Part shown: one piece after another, positions 56,619 through 64,000 of the stretch
Layout of the letters: each line of letters starts with the position of its first letter
How positions within the stretch are numbered: position 1 is the first letter of the stretch
From: Effrenium voratum
Taxonomy: Eukaryota; Sar; Dinophyceae; Suessiales; Symbiodiniaceae
DNA: 64,000 nucleotides
Direction of reading: 5' to 3'
NCBI GenBank assembly: GCA_963377175.1
Contig: CAUJNA010003813.1
Coordinates: forward strand, 269,080-333,079
Translations under genes and position numbers: made by a program
Notes under the pieces: model-generated
Database searches by the model: none
Told to the model about the DNA's origin: nothing
Seen by the model: the letters and a program-made list of their open reading frames with translations, nothing else

Positions 56619-56918
56619 GGCCACACCACAACAGTTTCACACCAGTGAGTACAGTAGTCAGCACAGGTTGTTAAACAACAGGTGCACAGTTCACACGTGT
56701 TTGTTTTACCACCTAACAGCCGGCATAGACACAATCTTTTAGGGTAGATACCTCGGCCATGGACCGACCCCGCTTTTACAACCACTACACTTTTCCCCAA
56801 CATCTTTTGGGAGTTACACTTGCATGGCAGTTGGTACATGTCTCAGACAACGTTTTGATACATGCTGCAGCCATCTACATTTGCTTTGTGCAGTTTGTGC
56901 TTAGGCCAACATCCTACA

Positions 56919-57728
56919 ATGGATCACCGTGCCTACAAGACCCTGCACATGCCTTTGACAGTGCTGGATGGAGTCACAGTCGAACAGGTTGGGAACAACC
57001 CAACTAATCCTCAGGATTACACTGAGGTTATGGGTTGGAGCAGTACAATTTTGTTACAACCGCTGCCACATCACAGCCAGGCGAGATACAGAAGATCCCG
57101 GGCTACATGAGGGCTCCCACATTGGGATTCATTGGCATGCTCTACAGCCTCATGGATTGCGTCGGCTACCTCAGCTGGATGATACATGAAGGCGTCGACA
57201 GCACATTGGAGATGACAACTTTCTACATCCTCAAGGTCAGTCTCCAGACAGACGAGCTGTTTCAGAAGGTGTACCAGAATCAGGTGACATTGCGGTTCTC
57301 CAGTTGCACCACACCTGCGCATGGGCTTTGTCGAACATCGAGAAGGCCTCTGGCACAAGGGTACAGGGCCAAATTACAAACTTCTACCAGAACTACAACC
57401 TCACGCGTAATTTTGCAGCAACGTGGTCATCCGCATTGAGACAGTGCTTAACAGTTTGGACCCTCTGGACAGGGTACATGCAGGCCTCACCGTGGCACTA
57501 CACCACTACAGCTATGCTGCAGTACAATCCATCGCTGAGACACTCAGAACAAGAGTGATTCAGCACATTGTGGAGCACGGGATACAGCTCACAGGAAGCG
57601 GCACAACCCTGGTTGCTGGACAGGTGGGCTACAGCGAGAAACTTCGAGACATAGATGGAGCAACCATCCTGTCACAACAGCAGGGATACAGGCTTCTCAA
57701 CAAGAAGCGGATCATGGACGACAAGTAG
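56919..57728 (+). pseudogene. Extra ORF between pol and 3' LTR (frameshifted)
   Basis: About 270 codons readable only by changing frame three times, near 57033, 57290 and 57420. It starts MDHRAYKTLHMPLTVLDGV, includes a hydrophobic stretch (LGFIGMLYSLMDCVGYLSWM) and ends LLNKKRIMDDK. No match to Env, protease or movement proteins was recognised. Its position is where env-like or accessory genes sit in some LTR elements. Confidence 0.5.
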
Positions 57729-57939
57729 CCTACATCGGCTACATCGTCCACACCAGACTTTTGGGATTTACATCTCGCATACATCAGGCCATTTGAGTAC
57801 AGTTGTATAGATGTTCGAAACATTAGAAGCATCGATGTACAAAGAGCAACAGCCAGTAGAGCTGCTAACAACTTTTACGTCACTTCGACCCGTGAGAACA
57901 AAACTGTTTTTTGGCTTGTTGTAGAAACCTACATCAATC

Positions 57940-57949
57940 CAAGAGGGGG
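57940..57949 (+). other. Polypurine tract
   Basis: AAGAGGGGG directly precedes the 3' LTR, as expected for plus-strand priming. Confidence 0.8.
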
Positions 57950-58129
57950 TATTAATGTACATCCACTCTTGTACATGACCTTGGCCCTTCTGTACATCAA
58001 GGCCTTGAGCCTATCCACAAGATAGACTACAGCCCTCGCCCGCTGAGTACAACAAGTGCCGCGCTGTCACATCACAGGTTTGACACATTTAGGTCATCAG
58101 GTGTTTACACAGTTAGTTCCACTTTAACA
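57950..58129 (+). repeat. 3' LTR (180 bp)
   Basis: Starts TATTAATGTACATCC (G to A at the second base relative to the 5' LTR) and ends CCACTTTAACA. It holds 78 bp (about 57992-58069) missing from the 5' LTR; otherwise only two base differences were seen in about 100 aligned positions. Confidence 0.9.
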
Positions 58130-58134
58130 TATTT

Positions 58135-58523
58135 CGCGTAGTGCCCTCCCCCCCCCCCGCCCCGGGCAGCCAGGAAGTGCAGTGACACTTGCAGCTCGCT
58201 GGCCCACATGTTTTGGCTTTTACGAGTTCAGGCCTGGGCTCAATGTCCCGAATTAGTCCCTTAAAGGCTGACAGCTGGAGTTTGTTTGGAGGCGGGTGAA
58301 TGGCCAAATTCAAGCTTCCGGGTGGTGCAATCGACTTCAAAACGTGTCACGCCACATGCAGCTCGGAGCACGTGGGCTCCGACTTGGCGAATTTAGTCAT
58401 GCGCATTCTCTTGGCTTCAGTCGCGATGTGTGATTTCTCTTGCGCTCAGCCCCGCCGCAACCAACACGCCATTTGTTTGCTTGCTTCCAACACGCTTATC
58501 CATTAGCTCTACCTGGCACTGGT
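58135..58523. other. No supported gene; C-rich tract
   Basis: Contains a C-run at 58148-58163; nothing else recognisable. Confidence 0.5.
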
Positions 58524-60235
58524 TCATTGCCACGAGCCAAACATGAGGGATTTGACATCCGGCCTCATATTCTCTGCTCCTCTGTGCAGGCACTTCATAA
58601 CTTCGAAAGCTAGGAAGATTTGAAATGTGAAGATTCCAACTTTCACCATGCGGTCGCAATCATGGACTGTGCAACATTGCGGTGGGTCCAGGCGGTGGTA
58701 GTTGCTCCCCATCTGCAAATCGGATGTAAAACCAGCTTCAAAACAAACTGCTCTCCAGTATGGCACTGCTGTCCTTTGGGAACGCTGAGACACTCGTCTG
58801 TGGAAGAGCAGAAACCCACTTGTCATCTTGTCAACCAACGCGAACACCGCCACCAAAAGCAACCCCTTCGCTACGCTAGAAAACAACAGTTCTGTCCCGT
58901 TGGCACCATTCCAGCTGCGTGGTCCGAACTCATCATTGTCATGGTCCAACATCCAACTGCCCCAAAAGGTACAATTGTTCTCAGTAACAACCTGATCTCC
59001 TCAAGATCGACCAAGGGGCACGCCAATCAACGATACGTCGAGCTCCGTCTGGAAAGTGGTTTTGATTGTCAGCTTCTCCCCCTCTTGAGGATTTTTAGGA
59101 AGGTCTTTCATCCACTCCGTGCGGCCAAAGAAGCGATGGAAAATATCCAATGCATGCAGCTCAATCGCAATGCGACAAGCGACTCGGTCAATCTGCCCTT
59201 GTAATCTGGCACGCCATTCACTTTCGCCATGAGACCACAAGTCTATAGCTTGAAGGACGCCCATCACAATGTCTTCCACCCACTGCTGAATTGTTGGCGC
59301 TGTCAAATCTGCCAGAAGTCCACATACCCGGTCTTGCACCCACACCAACCCATCTTTGACGGCTCTTTGCGCAAATGTGTCAAACATTGTATACCAGCAG
59401 CGTGCAAAATATCATTGACAAAAGGACGTGCCGCAGACACAATGTAGTTGGAAGCTGGCCGTGCCCAAAGAGAGTTCACTGCATTCAGGATGGAATTGAA
59501 AGGTTCTTTGAAGATTATGGTTAGCGCACCCAGTTCGGGCAACACCTTCTGAAGGACCCATTTCTCCAAAATGCCGCCAACCGCTTGCAGTATCCAAGCG
59601 AGAAGCCCTTCCAGAAAGTGGTCTGCAACAAAGCGCACAATCAAGAAGGACAAGTATCGTACACTGGTGTAGCCCAAATAAACTAGATGTGCCATGTCGC
59701 TGATTTTGCGAAGGATTGCCTCGAGCCCACTGTGCAAGGCGTCAGCAAGTGTGTCCTTGGCGAACCTCTCCAAGAAATGCGAGGCCACATGAACCACGGC
59801 GTTCACAAGCAGTTTCCCTAATTCACAAGATTCTAAACGATCTGTTAGATGCTTCCGCGACGACTTGGCCTGGACAAGGAAACTCATGAACTCAGAGAGC
59901 ACCAGCTTCTCTACAGAACCAAAGATGTCCCAAAGCTCCTGCATGCTGTGTCCCAGTGAGTGCAAGGAAATCGCACCATCCAAAGCTGAAGATAACGCCC
60001 CAGAGACTGCAAGCAGCTGCTGCCAGTGTAGCAACGCGCGGTTTGCATCCACTTGGAATGCGGAGTGGGCAGCTTTCGGTTGTGCGGAAAGTGCCCAAGC
60101 TCCGAAACCACGTGGACTGAGCAGAAGGTTGATGCTTGCGGTTTCGTTGTCGAATGGAGTTGCGTCCGCAAAGGTCTTACAATTCAGGATGAGCAAGCCG
60201 CACAGGAAAGAGCCATGCATTGCAGTTCGATTCAT
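58524..60235 (-). pseudogene. Helical protein with signal-peptide-like start, broken frame
   Basis: The ATG at 60235 opens a 310-codon frame starting with a hydrophobic signal-like segment (SFLCGLLILNCKTFADA). The rest is nearly all amphipathic or hydrophobic helix (for example FLIVRFVADHFLEGLLAWIL, about residues 215-235). Around 59390 a one-base shift moves the coding-like sequence to another frame (MFDTFAQRAVKDGLVWVQD...) for about 128 codons to a TGA at 59001-59003. That frame then stays open a further 159 codons to 58524 with a possible membrane segment (KGLLLVAVFALVDKM). The window shows no domain family. It may be one decayed gene of roughly 600 codons, an intact gene with an assembly error, or an intron-bearing gene. 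Confidence 0.45.
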
Positions 60236-61468
60236 CTTTCAAGGCTACCCTACAATGAACATCTGCTTTGGGTTACAGGTGAGCTTGGTTTCTTCCAACA
60301 TGCTTTAGCCAGCGCAAGCGTCGCATTCTTGAGCTACTGCAAATGTCGCAGCAGGTACGTATTGGAGCTCAAATGTCCCGCCAAATCAATGCTTCAGCAC
60401 TGGAAACAAAGAGTTGGAAACTGTGCACACGGTGCACGCGGATATGCTGAGGTTTGCAACGTCAGGACCCAAGCTGTACAATCTCATTGGGAGGATCAAG
60501 CTCAGCTGCAAATACCCACGCTCCTCTCCACATGAGCCATGTAGCCCATTCTGCAAGATCTCATTTCCTTGTCCCTCGCAGCCATGGCCCACCCCCGGCC
60601 TCTGCGCGCTGCCTTTACCAGGCCTTGTGCTTGGCCTTGACGTGTGGGCAGCTGTACCAGCTGCAGGTCCTGCTGGGCGTGCAGACGGGCAGGCCGTTGC
60701 TAGACTCTTCATAATCCCGAGTGGGACACCACCACAACAAGGGAACCCGCTAGAATACACTGTGAACAACCCAGGAGATTTCTGAGTGGTTCGCCTTTCA
60801 GCTCGCCGAAAGGATGGATTGTTAACAATCGCCAGCAATAGCAAGCTCCAAAGACTCCCCGACTGCACCTGGGATCTGTTGTAGAGTCATTCACTGCACG
60901 AATTTGAAGGCTCCTGACCGCTATGCAACGTGCAACCACTTGCGTCCCCCTGCTCCAGCTTTGCACTTGGTCAAATCCAACCTCCCCCCCCCGCTCCACT
61001 GGCTTCGTCAAATCCCAGCTCGCATTGTTGACCTGGACAGGTCACGCAAAGCATGTCTAAGTCAAAGAAAGCAGTCTATTGGGTCAGCAATGGTCTTAGA
61101 GTGTGCGAACCTGATTCTGAAGGTGCGATTGACTGCGATGCGCTTGGTACCTCTTTTGCTGCTCTGCTGTTCAGTGATCCACTCAGGTGTTGAACCAGTG
61201 AATCCGAGTCGCCAACCTTGACCATCTGAACCTATCTGCGCATGCAAAAATCAGCATTGACATCGGGAAACTTCTGAAAAGATTTCTTAGCTTGGCTGCT
61301 CCAGACCTCAATGTCACCAAGAATGTGCTTTTTTGAGGCTTCCCTTTTCTGGAGTCCGGCCAAACAAAAGCACGAGCGCAAAACAAACTACATCCTGCGC
61401 ATCCGATATTTTTCCCAAAGGCATTGCCAAGGGTTCTCCAGTAAAATCGCCAGGCTTATCACACAACC
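60236..61468. other. No assembled gene
   Basis: An exon-like + segment at 60582-60715 (LYQALCLALTCGQLYQLQVL) follows a CTCGCAG acceptor. Nothing else supported. Confidence 0.4.
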
Positions 61469-61592
61469 AAACTTGCACGAGCCAACTTGCTCGAGAAATC
61501 GCACAGCCAAACTTGCGCGAGCCAACTTGCGCGAGAAATCGCACAGCCAAACTATGACGAGCCAACTTGCACGAGAAAGCTCGCGCAAGACA
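61469..61592. repeat. 41-bp tandem repeat, about 3 copies
   Basis: Unit GCCAACTTGC(T/G)CGAGAAATCGCACAGCCAAACTTGC with variants; both strands stay open. Confidence 0.85.
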
Positions 61593-61663
61593 TGTGGACA
61601 CAAAAGTAACTAGTTTGTCTCTGAAGGAGGTGCGGTGGGACCGCACCCACTCTGCAAAAATGA

Positions 61664-61995
61664 CACCCTCTGCGCGGATTGAAGTGGTCGATGTCAAAAA
61701 CCCGCGGGCTTTCTACGATTTCTGATTTGGATGTGCGACCCTCTGCGGGGATTGGCGTGATTGATGTCCAAAAACTGAGGACTTTCCACGATATCTGATT
61801 TGAACGTGCGACCCTCTGCGGGGATTGCGTGGCGTCTACGACATCTGATTTGAACCTCTGCGCGGATTGGCGTGACTGTGGTCGATGTTCAAAAGCTGCG
61901 GACCTTTTACGATTTCTGATTTGAACACGCCTGCAGGGATTGGCGTGGTCGATGTGCAATATCTGAGGGCTTCTTACGATTCCTGATTTGAACGC
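61664..61995. repeat. Tandem repeat of about 60-73 bp, about 5 copies
   Basis: ACCCTCTGCGGGGATTGGCG, then GATGTCCAAAA and ACGATTTCTGATTTGAAC, recur near 61666, 61738, 61810, 61856 and 61930 with deletions in some copies. Confidence 0.85.
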
Positions 61996-62021
61996 TGTTA
62001 ATACAATTTGTCCAAGGGCTT

Positions 62022-62090
62022 GACAGTTTGTCTAGTGGTTTGCATGCCTGCTCTTTGAAGCGAGCAGCCCCGGGCTCGAATCGTGGTTGG
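62022..62090 (+). repeat. Degenerate tRNA-Glu-like core (tRNA pseudogene or SINE head)
   Basis: GTCTAGTGGTTTGCATGCCTG resembles the D-arm/A-box of eukaryotic tRNA-Glu. It is followed by a pairing anticodon-like stem (CTGCTC/GAGCAG) and a B-box-like GGGCTCGAATC. The acceptor ends do not pair and the T-stem is weak, so it is not a functional tRNA. Confidence 0.35.
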
Positions 62091-62139
62091 TCTCCGCGGC
62101 TTCTAAGGCAGCGCAAAACCAACTCGCAAAGTGCTCTTT

Positions 62140-62395
62140 CACAGCTCCGGCTACAATTCGCAACTTTCAAAGACGAAAGTAGTACGCGAAGTACAATTTC
62201 GCCAGCTTTGGCTGGAACATCGCAATCAGTACAAAACTCTTGCGCGAAGTACACTTTCAGAAAGGCTCCGGCGTAAAGATCGCAACTTTTAGGAAAGAAC
62301 TCTTTGCACGAAGTACACTTTCAGAAGGCGGCTGGCAGATCGCAACTTTAAACTACGAAGTATTACACGAAGTATACTTTCGCAGGTCTGGATCC
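62140..62395. repeat. Diverged tandem repeat of about 55-60 bp
   Basis: CGCAACTTT...CACGAAGTACACTTTC(AG/GC) recurs about 4-5 times (near 62156, 62219, 62279, 62339). Confidence 0.75.
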
Positions 62396-63110
62396 ACAGT
62401 TGGAATCATGCCGAAAGGTTGCTGTGTTGTGGTCAGTGCGACGGCTATAAAAAATCAGCAGCTGCCACGTGCACATAAGAAGGAAAGAAAACACACACAC
62501 ACACACACAGGCATGAAAACAACAATCACTTGCGATTATGCTTCCGGGCCACTCGTGGTTCTAGATGTTGTTTTTTTTTGGGGGGTGTCCTGGCATTTGG
62601 AGTCGAATGGGCTGAAAGTCAAGCCAAGGTTTCAACATGAATGTCTTGCAAAAGGACATGCGAAGTCTGGTCTAAGTGCAGTTCGCGGAGCGTTGCGTCA
62701 TACAAATGCCCTATACAGTACCAACTTTGAACCAGATCTGCTTGAGGGTGGAGACCAGTGACCAGATTTCCTGTTCACGCTTCGCATTTGATCTCAAGCA
62801 AATGCGATTCAATTGGCCAAGGGAGCCAAACCTGGCGAAGCTCCTGCTTCAGTGGTGCCAGCTCGCATCAATTAGATTTGCAACGAGGCTCACAACATTC
62901 CGGGGATTCTCATAAACAAACCGACTGGCAAGCACTGGCAAGTTGTCAGTGCGCACAGGGCATCAAAATCCTACGGATACGCTGCAGTTAGCATGCCACA
63001 GGGATGCCATCATCTTGAGCCGAAATCATGCTGGGATCTTTCTTGGTCGCTCTTGCTCCTATGCATGACTCGCCTTGATTTTGACAAACTTCGGCATCCA
63101 TCCCGGTTGC
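62396..63110. other. No supported gene; CA run at 62491-62508
   Basis: Short open frames only. A third exon of the minus-strand ubiquitin-like gene was looked for here but not found. Confidence 0.45.
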
Positions 63111-63603
63111 CTGCCTCTTGATCCTGGAGGAACAATCGCTGCCGGTAGTGTGGAGTTCCAATCCTTGGGAGCATTGTACTGGATCTTTTGCGGGGATCGA
63201 CGCAATCGCGGAACGTGCTGCTCGGATTCAGAGGAGCAAGCTGGGCAAGGCTTTGTGAGCGACCACACCTGAAACAAATCTGCCCGCTGCAAGTTATTTG
63301 CATAGAAAGGCATTGCCACCCAGCAAAGGAGGTCCATGACTGAACACCTCACGATCGTCGGCAGCCATGTCTGAAATCATTGTCATGCCAGCCCTTGGAG
63401 CATGGTGTTACCAGGCACAGTGATCCTGGCCTCTTACTTGGCATCAGCGCAAACGGCCATGCAACGCTTCGATCGCTGAGGCTCAAAGACTCCAAATGCA
63501 TCTTCAGCTGCTTCCCGAAGTTCTGGCCGCTCGCCATGCGTCTTACAGCCTCTGCATCAAGGCTGGCCACCACGTTCCCGGAGACCGCCAGCACGCGCAA
63601 CAT
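63111..63603 (-). CDS. Ubiquitin-like N-terminus of an ankyrin-type protein, two exons
   Basis: Exon 1 (63603-63485) starts at an ATG and encodes MLRVLAVSGNVVASLDAEAV and KQLKMHLESL. Exon 2 (63163-63111) encodes IGTPHYRQRLFLQDQEA. They join through a GA donor (TT|GAGCCT) and an AAG|GATTGG acceptor, restoring Leu across the junction. This is the beta1-beta2-helix-beta3 part of a ubiquitin-like domain, of the kind (MLRV.....V.S... KQ.L....G.P..RQRL) that heads many dinoflagellate ankyrin proteins. The downstream exons were not found in the next kilobases; the minus-strand ankyrin exons at 51.0-47.5 kb are candidates, with the retrotransposon and another ORF lying between. Confidence 0.55.
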
Positions 63604-64000
63604 GGCGCATGACGGCTCACCGAGCGGGCCTGGATACTCTTGAGAGGCTGAAGACGGGCAGGCACGATGCAAAGCAGTTGGATCTAAGAAGGCTGATGCA
63701 ACTACTGGGGTGCTGCTGGAGTGAAAAGCTTTGCCAAGGGGCATCTCCGTGCCACGCAAGACATACAGAAAACAGCTCAGCGCTTTTTTGCTCTTCCTTC
63801 TGCGTCCCTCGCCGCCAGCGCCCTGGCAGTGCCTTGGAAGACTTCTGTGACCCATCTGGGCGGTCAACGTTCAAATCTCGAGCAACAACATCCAACACAC
63901 ACTGAGCTGATTGCCACCTATCGATGAGCTCATTTCGAATACAAACAAACCACACGAAACACGTCAAGTTGTGGGATGCTGTATCAAACGAACGCGGCCA
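63604..64000. other. Upstream flank of the ubiquitin-like exon
   Basis: No further gene supported to the window end. Regulatory sequence and a trans-splice acceptor for the minus-strand gene would be expected here but cannot be pinpointed. Confidence 0.4.

Larger units (their letters stand above)
51450..58134 (+). mobile_element. Ty1/copia LTR retrotransposon with target-site duplication
   Basis: Bounded by a 5-bp direct repeat TATTT at 51450-51454 and 58130-58134. LTRs start TGTTAA (TATTAA in the 3' copy) and end TTAACA. Domain order is gag, protease, integrase, reverse transcriptase, RNase H, which defines the copia superfamily (integrase before RT). Coding is A-rich, unlike the surrounding GC-richer exons. 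The coding part is broken by frameshifts, stops and an RT deletion, so it is not autonomous. The minus-strand ankyrin exons lie to its left. Confidence 0.95.

Noticed and set aside
62022..62090. Functional tRNA gene
   Set aside because: The acceptor stem does not pair, the anticodon loop has the wrong size and the T-stem is weak.
63010..63020. CTTGAGCC on + as part of an antisense spliced-leader relic
   Set aside because: Only about eight bases match before the alignment breaks.

Overview
The window reads as nuclear DNA of a photosynthetic dinoflagellate, most likely Symbiodiniaceae-like. Four things point there. (1) A 16-base match to the dinoflagellate spliced leader is embedded in genomic DNA upstream of an intron-less ORF. 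(2) Three reconstructed genes have introns whose donors are mostly GC or GA rather than GT, usually with AG|G at both ends. (3) An array of intron-less, near-identical genes carries a bipartite signal-plus-transit leader of the peridinin-plastid type. (4) A fragment of a dinoflagellate-type mitochondrial cox1 is present. No bacterial operons or CRISPR arrays were seen. Layout, left part: 0-7.2 kb is mostly non-coding with short exon-like pieces, an 8-bp satellite and a CA/GT microsatellite. 7.2-10.3 kb holds two blocks of one hierarchical minisatellite, separated by a probable retrogene (7817-8404) with a relict spliced leader. 10.35-12.4 kb has exons of an alpha-helical repeat protein. 13.37-13.69 kb is a cox1 NUMT. 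14.3-15.3 kb has exons of a PDZ-like protein. 17.5-18.5 kb is a long exon resembling CCB4, a cytochrome b6f haem-assembly factor. Middle part: 22.0-24.9 kb is an eight-exon gene fusing a phytanoyl-CoA-dioxygenase-like 2OG-Fe(II) oxygenase to a PLP-dependent class V aminotransferase (cysteine-desulfurase-like), with a possible mitochondrial presequence. 25.6-43.7 kb holds five copies of a 682-residue plastid-targeted repeat protein: one on + and four head-to-tail on -. The + copy and the first - copy form arms of about 2.6 kb of an inverted repeat. Between the arms lies a 3.6-kb AT-rich block of alien composition, either an insertion or an assembly chimera. Two array copies carry frameshifts. 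Right part: 45.0-45.8 kb is AT-rich with a 97-bp near-perfect palindrome. 47.5-51.0 kb holds seven minus-strand ankyrin exons. 51.45-58.13 kb is a full-length but decayed Ty1/copia LTR retrotransposon with a TATTT target duplication and an extra third ORF. 58.5-60.2 kb is a broken minus-strand helical protein with a signal-peptide-like start. 61.4-62.4 kb has small tandem repeats and a degenerate tRNA-Glu-like core. 63.1-63.6 kb carries two minus-strand exons of a ubiquitin-like N-terminus of the type found ahead of dinoflagellate ankyrin proteins, so the ankyrin exons at 47.5-51.0 kb may be its continuation. Several recognisable genes serve organelles (plastid array, CCB4-like, possibly the fusion enzyme), but nothing links them functionally beyond proximity. 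Gene calls rest on reading frames, motif recognition and splice-junction reasoning only.
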